Origin: Acanthococcus lagerstroemiae
Taxonomy: Eukaryota; Arthropoda; Insecta; Hemiptera; Eriococcidae
DNA length: 64,000 nt
Direction of reading: 5' to 3'
NCBI GenBank assembly: GCA_031841125.1
Contig: CM063112.1
Coordinates: 31,584,603 to 31,648,602, forward strand
Shown here: piece after piece, positions 44,480-57,700 of the stretch
How positions within the stretch are numbered: the stretch's first letter is position 1
Layout of the letters: every line of letters starts with the position of its first letter
The notes under the pieces: generated by a model
The model's input: the letters and a program-made list of their open reading frames with translations, nothing else
Told to the model about the DNA's origin: nothing
The model's database searches: none
Position numbers and translations under genes: made by a program

Positions 44480-46680
44480 CTTATCAAATTTGACAGTATA
44501 CAGCATTGTTCCTCGTTGGCATTTTGTACTTCCCAATCTCAAACCCTGCATGCATTTTTTCAATAATTTCACCTTTTCTAAATCTACTGATATCCTTCAA
44601 TTTGAGGGTATATACATTTTTCCACCAGCTAATGCCTTTAAAAAAAAAAGAGATTTAAAGGTTTTTATTGAGTTTTAAGTCCAAAAATTTGCCAAAGTAA
44701 TATTTGACATACCTAAATCCGAAATTCAATTACGAAAAATTTACCGGCTTCAATATCTCCAAGATTAGTTTCGTCGTTCAATAGAGAAGAAAATGATTCC
44801 ATATCACAGTCTAAATTCCCGTAATTTTCTTACAGTTTTTCACTTTTTTTCTTCTTTTTTCCAAGTCTGATCTCTATACTTTCAGGTAGGAAAAGCTTCC
44901 TTTGGTCGTCTTCCTCTTATATCTTTGTCCTGGACCGCATCTCATTCCTGCAAAATTATAAATAATATGTTGTGTCATCTAGGGAATGTGATCTCGAAAC
45001 AATTTTTCGAACATTTCAAACGTTCATTTTTCTAATCGAAAATATGAAACAGTTTATTTGATGCAGAAAAACATAATGAATAAAATACCTATAGTATCAA
45101 AATGACTTACCTACTTCAGTGATGCTGCCAGCCTCAGTGTAAATGCACCATGATCAACAAAATCTGCTAGAAGAACAAAAGTCGATAGGAAAATACATTT
45201 TTTTTTTTTTTCGAAACAATCAAAATCAATTTTTTGTAAGGTATTTTCTCTAGAACTGATAGATAAAACAGTTCTTCACCTCTGGAAAAGTAAGGCTGCG
45301 TAGCCATAATAGGCTCTTCCATTCAAGTTTCAATTCAAGGTGACCTTTAGTGGCTCAGATATTAGGCCTGTGTCATCTTGGAACCGGTGTCATCTAAGAA
45401 CCTCTTACCCTAATATTCGTCGAGTATTCAACGCCGATCGTCTAGGTAGGATAGTTTTCAAGATGTGCCAGTGAAACACGTGCTTATGGAAATATCAACT
45501 GAAATGTTATCAGTATTAAAATCCAGGACATTTTAGTGCACATACGTATATGTATACATGTTAATGCTTCGTTTACTGAGAACACTGTGTAGATGTCCGC
45601 AGTCAAAATAATGAACAAGTGTTTAGTAAAATGTACTTGATATGTCAGACAACGTCACCCTGTGATTGCAAAATCACCCCGTATTAGCCGGGAAACTTCC
45701 CGATGGGCTGATCCAATTCATAAGATTTAGGTCGGTGTTGTGACTGCAAGGGAGAGAGGAGGAAAATGAGACACGATTGGGGTAGTAAACATGAAAAGTT
45801 GGATCGATGGATAAACATTTTCCTGGCAGCTTTTAATGCTCAATACGCTCATGCGTCCATGCCTAGAACGATTATAGACACAACACTCTCGGTGGTCATG
45901 CTATACCATGCCATATTCGTTCCCTTATAGAGGGCTTGTAGTAAGTAGGTATCTAAATTTTGGGTGATAGTCGTCTGATCCACCAAAGGGTAAAACCTTG
46001 CGAATCTTCAATTAAGTATACATTAAGCATGAAACAAAGACTTACGACTTGAAAGCTCGAAAGAGGCAAGAAAAAGCATATAAAAGCACGCCGATAAACG
46101 GGAGACGCACGTGGTTTCTGGTAACCATAGAAACAGCATTAGCACTCCGTACTCACTTCAAGCTTTCACAGGACTTCGCGAAATTACAACCGAACTAACA
46201 TTACTTCAGTGTGTTGCTAGACACTTACACGCGACATTTTACTCAAATTTATACTAATTAAAGAAAATGCGCTGTCGGTAAATGTATCTGTAGTTTTCTT
46301 TAGGTAGGTAAACATATTTTGATTTTCAAAATAATACTTAAGTTGAAAACGGCACGAATGGCGTCATGACAAAATGTAGGTAGGGGAAAAAAACTACTTA
46401 TATTGCCTTAGAGTCGGGCATAGACTACTCAGATCAAGCCATTTTCAGATCAGATCATTAATAATAAAAAACACAGATCATTCTCATATCAGTTTGTTTT
46501 CAGATGATAATTATTAAACAGAAAAAGAGCTAGATCCAAAAAAAAAAATTGATCTGAAGTAGCCACTACTAACACGACCGAGTGAAAAATCGACACATTC
46601 CATTTGAATCAATACAGAAAATCGAGTAATGTTTCAATCAGCCTAGAAATTATTTTCCTTCTCAAATTAATGTTCTCAAG
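44480..46680. other. Intergenic; nothing recognised
   Basis: AT-rich, with no supported exon or element border. Confidence 0.4.
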
Positions 46681-46689
46681 GTCACGAAG

Positions 46690-47450
46690 TTACGAAATCT
46701 ATTCCTAGGGATCTCCCCCGCCCCCTTTAACTCTAACGCTCTATCTGTACGGGGCTGATTTTCAATTAATTTTTTTTTTTCAACTTTCACATTATTTATG
46801 TCTGAAAGATTTTTTATGACGCTGAGTTCATTTTTTGGGGTTCTTTTCTCCCTTCTTCTTATCCTTTTGATTCCATATTGGAATTCTTTCCCTCTCATTC
46901 ATATGCTTTAAGCTCGCACCGACGGCTAATCTTGAAATAATTTAAAATCAGTCCCCGTGGAGCCCAAAGGGTAAAGAAGGGGAAAAGAACTCCAAGAATG
47001 AACTCAGCGACCCAAAAAACTCTTATTCGGGCATAAGGAACGTGGAAATTGAAACAGTTAGAAACAGCCCCCTGTGCGGGGGGCAACAGTTAAAAAAGAG
47101 AAGAAAGAGAACTTCAAAAATGAGCTTGTAATGACCCAAATCCATTATTCAGACATAAAGAAAATAGGTATTAGAATATTTGAAGATTATAGCCTCCCGT
47201 GAAGCTCGAAGAGTAAGAGGGAGGGGAAATGAACTCCAAAATTAATTCAACTATTCAAAAACCCCTCAATCAGAGCATGACATAAATAATGTGGAAATTG
47301 GAACAAAATTGAAATAATAGAAAATCAGTCTCCTATGGAACCCAACGGATTTGGGGAAGGGGGAAAAGATCCTAGGAATGGATTTAACAACTCTGAAACC
47401 CCCAACTTATGGGTGAAAATAATTTTTATGTTCATATATGGAGGGGTACC
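46690..47450 (+). repeat. Tandem repeat of about 130 bp: four direct units plus one inverted unit
   Basis: Direct units start near 46948 (AATCAGTCCCCGTGGAGCCC), 47067, 47192 and 47325 (AATCAGTCTCCTATGGAACC). Each contains a GGGGAAA-GAACTCC-A-AATGA block, an AACCCC-like block, and a GACATAA-TAATGTGGAAATTG-type end. The minus strand of 46690-46880 reads the same order, so one unit is inverted at the left side. Small ORFs over it are incidental. Confidence 0.7.
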
Positions 47451-47454
47451 CCCT

Positions 47455-48730
47455 CGACTGAGCCTCAAATTTCAAGAAATCAATGTTAATTCCTATAAAA
47501 ACTGCAACTCCCTTGGGGGATGGGTTACGCTTCACTGATTTTGCTCAGACTTGGCTGATACTTCCCCCCCCCCCCAATATTTTAAACCGATCTAGAAGGT
47601 ATTCAACAAGAGTAAATATGGAACACTCTATTGTTGTTTGCATTGCTCTTATAATTTTTAACACTACTACTTCTGTGATTCGTGAATCTTCATTTATCAA
47701 TTTTATGGAATGGCTAAGCGCGGATGAATTGGTGAAGTTTCGAAGTTTTTTTGTAATTTCCTTCAACTTTCAGCTATACTTCGTTTTCAGTCTGTATCGA
47801 AAATCTTCGCGTAACGAATTTGTGATGAATGTTTTTCATAAAAATACACTTTGTGTCAAATAAGCTGGACGGTCAGTTGAACATGAACGAAGAGGATGTA
47901 CATCCGGCACGGTATATCTGATTGAAAAGATTTTTTTCAAATTGAGATGTAGGTACATAGAAGTATTGTGAATCTCGTGAACCAGGATACAGCTAAATTA
48001 TCATACCCAATTATAGGTTCGTTGGTATTTTACAGAGGCTCGATTGAATGGGCAGGCCTCATCGTTAATGTGCTCGATAAGTACTTTAATTAGGTTAGGT
48101 ACTAGAGCTATGTATGTAAAAGTTTTTCACAAAACACTCGCAGATTATGATACTGCGAGTATTATGTAACATGAATCGTTTAGATTTAGTCTCATCGTCT
48201 ATGAATGGCAGGACAGAGCGAATCCGAAGGAAGAATAGGCGAAATGAGAGCCCGGTTAAGCCTCAAGACGTCCCTCTGGTCACCGATGCGATACCCAAAA
48301 GGGTAGTTTCCGGAGCCAAGGTAACGGCGGGTTCGGGGAGTAAATTTGGCATCAGTGCATCACAATACACACTCCACCAAACATCGTCTGTGAATGTTCG
48401 ATGTATGTAAAGAAAGTATGAATTTGAAAATCAGATGCTGTGATATTACGATATCACGTTTCACAAAAACGATTTGAAAGAAATAATCAGAAAAAAACTG
48501 CTTGCTTGTCTGTGAATGGGAAAATAGTAGGTATTTCTAGATTCATTAGATATTGAGACTGCTAAATTCCCTCCCCCTCTTCAAGTTTTTACTCTCGACT
48601 AGTGAACTCCAAGACATCCCTCTCCCCGTTCTCATACAAATTACAGTATGAAACCATATTTCATTGAATTAAATTACAATATTTTTTTCATCTACATCAC
48701 TATGTACGATTTTCTATATCCAAATTGTTT
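47455..48730. other. Upstream flank of POMGNT1; first exon or exons not identified
   Basis: A 126-codon frame at 47483-47863 contains a possible signal-peptide-like start (MEHSIVVCIALIIF) but no recognised domain. The frame at 48147-48410 overlaps the dispersed repeat at 48262-48385. Its obvious donor (GCCAAG|GTAACG at 48320) is phase 0, whereas the first recognised coding exon needs phase 1. The promoter and any 5' exons of POMGNT1 therefore remain open. Confidence 0.4.
48262..48385 (+). repeat. Short dispersed repeat, second copy
   Basis: Aligns with 24350-24475 from CCTCTGGTCACCGATGCGAT through AGTAGTTTCCGGAGCCA-like sequence to a GGCATCAGTGCATCACAAT tail followed by CACCAAA. Confidence 0.55.
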
Positions 48731-48739
48731 TATTTACAG

Positions 48740-51700
48740 GTTACGATGATTCCGGCCAGAAAAATCCCAGATTCCTGAAGAACATCATCAGGGGCATGAA
48801 CCCTTTCCTTCAACAGAAATTTCAGAACTTACCTCAGTTATTTTCCAAACGATTTGGACCAGGCAGCATCGATCTCGGGAATGTTGGCTTGTACATTCCT
48901 CAGATCAATTCGTCGAAAATACCGAGACCATTTTCAAGAAGAAAAATCATCGTCAGGTCTTTGAAGGTAGTTTACAATTTAGTATCAATACTGTATTATA
49001 CTCAATACAATTCTCCAGTTATCTTCCTATAAAACATTATACTTAGTCGATACAAAAGTCGACACTTGTCGACATTCAAAATTGGTCGCTTTTCTGACAC
49101 GATATATTTATCGAATTCGACAGGCAAAGATAATTGAAAAGTCGATTGAAAAGTCGAGTTGAAAGCGATATATTGTCGACTTGCTTGTCGTTTTTCGCTT
49201 GTCAAAATCGATGAAAAAGTCGATATCGAATTATGTATAAAAAATCAACTTAACCACCTTAACTCTTTTGCCAACTTTGCTACTTAAGAGCCGGTGAGAA
49301 AGTCAGTATCAAATTACGTACAAAAAACGTCTCAGTAACCCCAAATTTTTTTGTCGACTTTAGCTACTTTTAAATGCCGATGAACAAAATCGACGTTAAT
49401 TTCCATACAGACTTTGATCTCGTTATCGAGTTACATATTTAATTTTCCTATTTCTGATTCAACTTGGCACTGATACATCCTTTCGTTACATATTTTATAT
49501 CGATAATCTACAAGTTTTTCTAGAAGAAATATGATATCGACTGTTCAACAGTTTTTCTACATAGAATTCAATATTGATATTAGGTACCTATCACCTACTG
49601 ACTTGTTAATCCAAATTGCGAGAGCGACAACTGTGTTGACATATCGATTCAACTACGTTATTACCGCTATAACTATTTGTAATTAATTCGAAATGAGATT
49701 AAGTATTCCAGGCTAGTGGGACGCCAAATACTGATATTTAAGCAAGAACATAAGATATGCAATGCAACAGAAATTACTAAATTAACATGTCGAGTAAAAT
49801 GTCGATATAGGCACTTTTTTTTACAGACTGTATCGAAAAACCATTCGAAGCTCATACTACCATAGCCAAACATTTTTATTAATCCATATTTCTATGTATT
49901 TAGATCCTGGTCGTGCTGGTACTGTTTGTTATGTTATTTGCAAATATTGCCTTCATTTATATGTCCACGAGGCACATGCGAGACCAAGTCAGAGGTGAGT
50001 CATCGGTGCTCCCATGTTCTAATTATATATTATGCTGGATGACTATTTATATTCTCTTTATACATTTTTGTAGAAGAACTTGATGAATACCTGAACCCGA
50101 GTAACCCGAAGTCATTAACAATCGAAGTGATATCTAGTCAGTCCAAAGTTTCAGTCGTCGTGGATGGTACCACAGTACGTATCTACATTATATACCTGTC
50201 GGTTAGGGGTGCAACAACGGAGGATATCCGAGAGTGCCCGGGCACCCACTCAATTGTGATGGGCTCCCCCAGCAAAGGATGTAAGGTAAAGTAGAGTAAG
50301 ATGACGCACATTTTGAAGAACGGTCATAACTTCTTGACAAAACATCGGATGGCGCATGCATTTGGGCTACAAATACTTTGATCCTTTATCTGTAACTTTT
50401 ATTAAGATGTTTTTTGGTTTTACTCCCATCCAACAGAAGAGGTGTAATCATTTTCCCAGGCATTCTTTTTTAGCTATATTGCCCGATGGGGTGGGTGAGG
50501 TGCCTTTTTATGGTCGGGTAAGATGGCTTATGGGATTTACGTATTAAATAAAATTGTAATGAAAATTTATGTAAAACTCATACGATTTTTTTTTATTGGA
50601 GTATGAAACGTACAAAATGTAAATTTTAAGTAAGTAGGAGTTCTTTCCGGAACTTTTAACAAAACCGGCTGGCTTCACGTGTGCAATGTTTTTCCCCCAC
50701 ATATTTCATTGCGTTTTTTAGCAGCGTTTCTGTCCAAGACACTCTAGTGGTCTTTCTGACGTAATTCGACTTCATAATCTAAAATAGCCAGCTGGGAAAT
50801 TTTCGTTACATCATTAATAATCGAAATTTATCATGCATCATAGTGCGGCATCTTGTCCTACTCGCACTTCGGCCATTTTACCCACACTTAGAAATTGCCG
50901 TACTATATAACTGAGGACAAAAAAAGTATGATCGGTCAATGTACTGGTAAGACTGATGAAATATTCTGAAAGAGGAGGGAAAATACTGCATGTATATCTA
51001 ACACATAAATATAGTGAAAATGGTCAAAAATTAATCACAATTTTGCAAACTTACTTCAAAAACGACCAAACATTTTCAAGCACCTCTGTCTTAAATAAAA
51101 ATTACGAAAAAAATCGTAGAAAAAGTACGAACAGGTCTGCGACTATAGGAATTTGTACACAAGGTATGGTGTCGAAGTGATACAAATCTATCACGTCACC
51201 TTTTTTTGTACATGGCTGCCAACATAGAAAACAGACAACTGCGGCATCTTACCCACTGCGTCATATAGCTCTACCTTACCTTATAACATTTCAATTAAAA
51301 AACTGGTTTTTGTTTTGGCCATTGATATAGGTACATGCTCAAGCACTCACTCACGGTATTGCGCTCCAGCTATCAATTCATTAAGTACGAGGATGTGAGA
51401 TTAATCATACTATTGTTTCATCTGTAGATTCTGGAAGACGGGCACAAAACTCACGGCAGAGGGATTCATGTAGTGGTGCTGAATCAAGCAGTTGGAAGTG
51501 TAATGGCCCAGCGAACGTTTGATACGTACTCTCCGCATGAAGACGATGCTATGACCTTATTTTTAAACATGATTTCCGATGGCAGAATTATAATTTTTGC
51601 GATCAAAGTTGGTACCATATTGATTAAAAAACGTGGGTTTGATTCATGCATGATACGTTGAAGCTCTAATTATGCCATTTTTGTACAGGACGAAGGCACA

Positions 51701-54700
51701 TTCCAAATGAAACGTATGGCTCGTGATTTGCTAAAAAGACTGGGTTCTGAAAAAGCTGGTATTCTAGGCTGGAGAGACATGTGGGCAATGGTGACCAAGA
51801 AAGGAGAACGACCTTACGGCGAATCCTTCAGTAAAAGCTCGGGGTTTAATTCGTGGGGGTCGGCGGTGCTGCTCAAGGTTGAAGTTCCTTTATATCCTGT
51901 TGAAGGTAATGTGCGGCATGTAAAGTTAATGATATAGCGATAATAAGTTCATTACGAATTCGCAGGGGGTGCTGATATTTTGTTTTGTTGCAGAGAGCGA
52001 CTGTGGATGGCCCGACACGGAAGAAACTGAGAGGCGAAGAATGTTCTGTAATCAGATTGAGGGTTATGGAAATGTATGCTCGTGCGATAATCCACTGCCG
52101 ATTACTTTCAATCCAGCTCCTGTAGGTTTTTCTCTTGCAAGTCTTATTATCTATTTAGCGAACTTTGATTTGTTTTATGATGTATTTGTCTGAAGTTTAA
52201 ATTTGTTTATCGGGAAGAATTAAAAAGTCTTTCTCTTAAAGTTCTATATAAATATAGAAATAGAGAGAGCAAATGTATTGTTGTTGGGTCACTTCCCTAG
52301 ATACCTATATGAATTGAACTTCTTTAACTTAAGAGCAGTAGTGGCCTCAGAGTTCCAGTAACACATAGTCGTCTATTTTCTACAAAGAAAAAATCATACA
52401 TGGAAACTTGGAAGATGAATAATGACAGTCCTTGAAGAAAGTGGCCAAATTTTAAATCTATATGAACTAATGGATCATAAATCATATATTATGAGTGCTC
52501 TAGTAACTTTACCACCATAATGGTAGAAAGTGAGGAGTGCTCTGAATTTAGCACTAGCGAACTTGTGCAATCCACGGGTCAGTCTTGAGAATTAACAGTT
52601 CCTGATTAATCTTTAGAAACTGTTGCTGCTCCCTGCCTGTATTCTTCAACCCTCTAACATTCTTGAGTTTTCATTACTATTTGACGAATGTAATAGTCTG
52701 AATAGCGCCAGAATTGAAGGAATTGCCCTCGGGCAAATCACTGAAAGCCCCCCCCCCCTTTCCATTCTTCTTTTTTTCAGGCGCTTATTTTTCGCTGAGC
52801 TTCTCCGGGTATTTTCTCTTCTTTTACTCCTCGGTGAATTTGACATTGATCAAGACTTTTCAAAACTGTTTTTATTTTTAAACCTACTAAGATTCTCCGA
52901 GACTCTTTAGGACGCTTTAAAACTAGCTACCGTAAACTGGGGTAACTTCGGATTTGTGGGGAACTCCGAACCCTGCTAGAACTGGAGTAACACTGGTTAG
53001 ATGCATTGTTTCTTTGTTAACTAGGGTGTCAAATTAAAGCTGAGGCTTGTAGCTACACTGTCATGTGATGAAAACCAATATTCCAGTTCTAACGTCTAAA
53101 ACCGGCAGTGCCCGAAATTCCCCCACAAATCCAAAGTTACCCCAGTTTACGTTACAGATTTTTCCGAATTTGTTTCAATATGTCTTTAAAATTCTTTCAG
53201 GCAAATCTCAAGACTGTTGAATACTCTTAAAATTTGTTAAAACTGATGTAATACTCTTCTAGACCTATTCAGAATTTTTTTTTTAAATTCAGGCTCTTCT
53301 AGGCATGCAGAAGGTTTCTTAAGACTCGTTTATGACTTCTTGAAGTTTTTCTAGACTTGTTTAGAATTTTATAAGATTTTTCCAAACTTGGAAAAATGGA
53401 GATTTCCTTATTGAATTTGTTAAAACCCTTCAAACTCATTAAAAACACTCCGAGTCGATTTAAGACTCCTCAGAACTCTCTTAAGATTTTCTAAGACTTT
53501 TTGAACTCTACTAGACCAATGAAGACTCTTCAAGGCTCTTATCAACTTACAGATTTTATAAAACTGTTCTTCTTCAAGGCACTTTCACGTTATTTTGAGA
53601 TATTCTTCCAACCTTATATAAGCCTTTTTAAAAATGCTCAAGACTTCTTTAAGACTTACTATACAACTCCTTAAAACTTTTCAGGCTTTGCTAGAGTAAA
53701 AGGCACAATTATGAACCACTCAAATAACTCGGCTCGAAATTTTCCGATTTTAATGAGCAACGTGCTAGAAGGTGTAGCACCTAAATAGTCTCGTTTTATA
53801 GATCAAAAATATTTTTTTAAACTTTAGGTATAGGTTTCCCTACCACCGCAATTTTTGTGAATTCGAAATCTGAGGTACTAATATAAACCTAGGTATAAAT
53901 ATGAACCACCTTAAAAAATTTAAAAATATCATCAAAAAAATTCAACCCTATTTCTGAAAGTAGAGTTTTTACGTTCTTCGCAGTAATTTAACGATCGTCA
54001 AAATAAATGAACTCCAAAACTTCAGCAAATTTTAGCAGTGTGATTTGATAACATCGTGAAAAACAAACTTTACACAGCGTCTAGAGAATTGAACTGGAGC
54101 ACCGAAAACTGGATAGAACAATGGTTTTCAGTGTCTAGTAGTACTTATGTTTCGGGATTAGTTCGCCAGGAACGCCAGCCGTAATCCCTGTAGAGGGGGG
54201 ATGGACCATATTTATACCTTGGTTCATAATTGTACTTTTTACTTTGCTCATAAAGATCCTTTGAGACTCTTCGCGCGCGTTTACGACTTTACAAGTAAAG
54301 CTTTAGGCTTAGAGAAATTTTCTTCGTTCACTTTTTCTTTCGTTCCTTCTTTCCTTTTGACATACCTAAGAAGAAGTAAGAGGTTAGCTCAAATAGATAC
54401 TTCTCTTAATTGATAACATCGTTCTCAGTGAGGGGAAAAATTGGAAACATTAGAGGCGATCAGTTTGATAAGGTTGAAAGAGCGAATGCTGCTTCTCCTC
54501 TTTGTTAATCTCAACTTCTAAACATTTTCCCAGATCCCAGTTTACAAAATTCAAGGTTTTGCTTAAAAAAAAAAAAAAAAAAAAGGAATGACGGCTGTAA
54601 AGCACACATTTTTTTAGCTAAGTAAGTACATGCGACAGAATTTGCCGGGCATATCGACTACTGGAGTGTGCTTCCCCCCCCCCCCCTCTGCCTCTTAATG

Positions 54701-57700
54701 GAACTTTGACAGAGATTTCTTATCTTCGGTATATGTACGTCTCTTTTTTGAATTCTGTGAAAATGAACAAACTTGATTAATTTGATTTGTATACGGTAGG
54801 GCTATGAAGATGTTGATTTTTCAAAGACTGTTAATTGCGTTTCCTTATTCTGTGTTTTGAAATTTTTTCCAGATTCCAGACAATAAAATATCGGAAGTTC
54901 CTGTATCAGTTATTGCCAGTAATCGACCACAGTATCTTTATAGGTGAGCGATGTACCTACTCGTTGATTGTTTCCATTCGTAGATAGAATAATTCCCAAT
55001 TTCGTATTTATCTCATTGTAATTCACGTGGCTCAGAATGCTAAAATCGCTCCTGTCCTCGAATGGCGTCAATCGTACAATGATTACCGTGTTCATTGATG
55101 GCTATTTCGAAGAGCCATTGTTTGTGACCAAACTGTTTGGCATCCGGGGAGTTCAGCACATGCCGATCGGAAAGAAGAACGCGCGTGTGTCCCAACATTA
55201 CAAAGCTGCAATTGCTTCTACATTCAAAGAGTATCCGGATTCGAAGCATATCATTATTTTGGAAGAGGATTTGGATGTGTCTGTGGATTTTTTCAAGTGA
55301 GTGCAATTTGACGGCGAGTTTAAAAATCAAGTACTGATGTAGATCTGTCTCCATTGGCACAAATCCTGCTATCGTTAGCACTCCTTGCCCTGATCATTCT
55401 TCACACCACTGCTTTAAAATTTCTAGCTCCAGTGTCTATGTGAGTATTGATTTCAAGAAAAGCCTGTATCTTACTGTATAAGATCCCCATTAGTAATAGG
55501 TAGACCCTTCTTGTAAACCGACAGTCAGTTTCAGTATGCTCTCTCACATTACACTACTGCAGTCAATTCTTACTCGCCAAATACCTCGAAATAACTGATT
55601 TGTCAATCAATCGAGTGTCCGACTTCATAGAAAATGATTTATATTTCACAGCTATTTCAGCCAGACCATTGAACTGATCGATAACGATTCAACACTATAT
55701 TGTATATCAGCGTGGAATGACTTGAGCTACGAGCACACAAGTCTAGATTCAAGTATTTTGCATCGAGTGGAGACCATGCCAGGATTAGGCTGGTTATTGA
55801 AACGATCTCTGTTCGAGGAAGAATTGGAACCCAACTGGCCCACTGTTGATAAGGTACTTTTTGATGTACAATTCTCCTTCAAATTAAGCGTATGCAATTC
55901 TTACAGCTTCCAACATCGATCACCTCTTGAAAAAGACTTTTTTCCTCTACCCGTTTTCGGTCACAATATCGTAAAGCTAACATCGCCAGTAGGGTAGCCA
56001 GGGTATGAACCCCTTACGGTTTCGTCGAATAGTGGTTTTTCTGAGAAAAATCTTTGATATTTTCTCTTCTCTCAATTTATCCTAACCCCGAGGGAAATGA
56101 GGTCGTATTGAATGTCCATGGCGTAGCCTTCTCTTCCTCATACTCCGCTTTTTTAGTGCCTACTGAAACTAAAAATACATTTTCGAGACTGCACCTTGAG
56201 TATGTGTATTATTTTTACAGAACCATTTCAATTGATCTGTTCCCTTATTATTAATAATAATTCTGTATTTTGAGCCTAGTAATTTTACTAATATTTATGC
56301 CGGTTTTCTTTCTTTCATCAGAACTGGGACTGGGATATGTGGATGCGGTCGCCATCGATACGAAAAGACAGGGAATGCATCGTACCTGAGGTTTCGAGAA
56401 CATATCATTTTGGTTCTTTGGGTATGAACGTGAACACCTTCTTCCAGGACATTTATTTCAAAGGCCATTCTTTTAATGTTCAGCCGTTTGTGAAACTGAA
56501 TAACACTACCGAGTACGTATTTGCGCTTCTCGCTATGCTTTTGAAATTTATAGTTTTCGAGGCGTGAAATTGCACAGTTGCGATAACTCGGAAATTGAAC
56601 TATTTTTTTCAGTTTGTTGAAACACAATTACGAAGCACTGATTACGAATATGATCAGAAATGGGCAAGTGGTCGACCACAGCCTGAGTCCTTGCGAAAAA
56701 GATTTTATTCCTCAAGTCAAGGTGTGTTTCGGTATTTTTCATTACCTAAAATATTTATATTTATTTTTACAGTAGGTAGCGAACAGCAAAAGTGTTGTTG
56801 ATATAGACATAATGAGGTCAATTGTAAAAAGGTCTCGCGGTACTCCTTCAATATGACCTACAAAATGTTCAAAATTGAAAAGAAATTTTTTTTTCTTCTT
56901 CTTTAGTTTTAAATATTGGTTTTATTTTCTACAATCAGTCGGTTTCAGGGACGTACGGAGAGTTTTTTCTGGAGGGACAAAAATTGTTAAATTCCTAACT
57001 GACTCCCAAGTATCAAAATTTGTTTGTATTCGCAAAAAAAAATTGGACTTTTCCGCATCTTTTGATCCATCTACTAAAATTCCCAACTCCGGCGGAGGCT
57101 TGGGGACAAGCTGCCCCCGTCCCTGGTCGGTTCTACTTTCTACAATTAGATGCTACTGCGTTGGAAAAGTGTCTAAGCGCCAGGATAATCGAATGTCAAG
57201 AATGAGATAAAGAATGAGGAAACAAAAGTTCAGTGCAGTACAAATTATACTCTCCTAATTTGCTTCGCAGTGTTTTTAGACACGTTTCTCATAATAAAGT
57301 TCAATTAGTCGATTCCAATTTCTACAATGAGCCGGTTTCACTTTCAGAGATTATAGGTGGTTTTACTTTCCACAGTTAGTCGGTTTGTGTGCTGAAGAAC
57401 AAGGGAACAAGTGTACCGTCATAGCATACTAACTCTATTCGATTTTCACAGCGTTTGCACAATTTTCTCATAATAAAAGTCTATATCTAATGGTTCCACT
57501 TTCTACATTTGATTCCAATTTCTACATTAGTTAGTTCCACTTTCTACAATTAGCCAATTCAACTATCTACAATTATAGTTGGTTCTACTTTTTGTAATTA
57601 GTCCTTCCTTTGTAGGAAGACGAAAGCCTAATTTTAATTACAGAATGCCAGTTTTTCGATCAGAAAATTGGGAAAAAATTGAAGTAACAGCAAAAAAATT

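Noticed and set aside
47483..47863. 126-codon open frame with a signal-peptide-like segment
   Set aside because: No homology recognised, no splice or promoter context, adjacent to a minisatellite; length is possible by chance in AT-rich DNA.
48147..48320. First coding exon of POMGNT1 (open frame with donor GCCAAG|GTAACG)
   Set aside because: Its phase does not match the exon at 48740 (phase 0 against the required phase 1), and half of it is a dispersed repeat also present at 24.35 kb.
50205..50283. hAT MITE fragment (AGGGGTGCAACAACGG...) next to the AGGTAA element
   Set aside because: No inverted partner or octamer duplication found.
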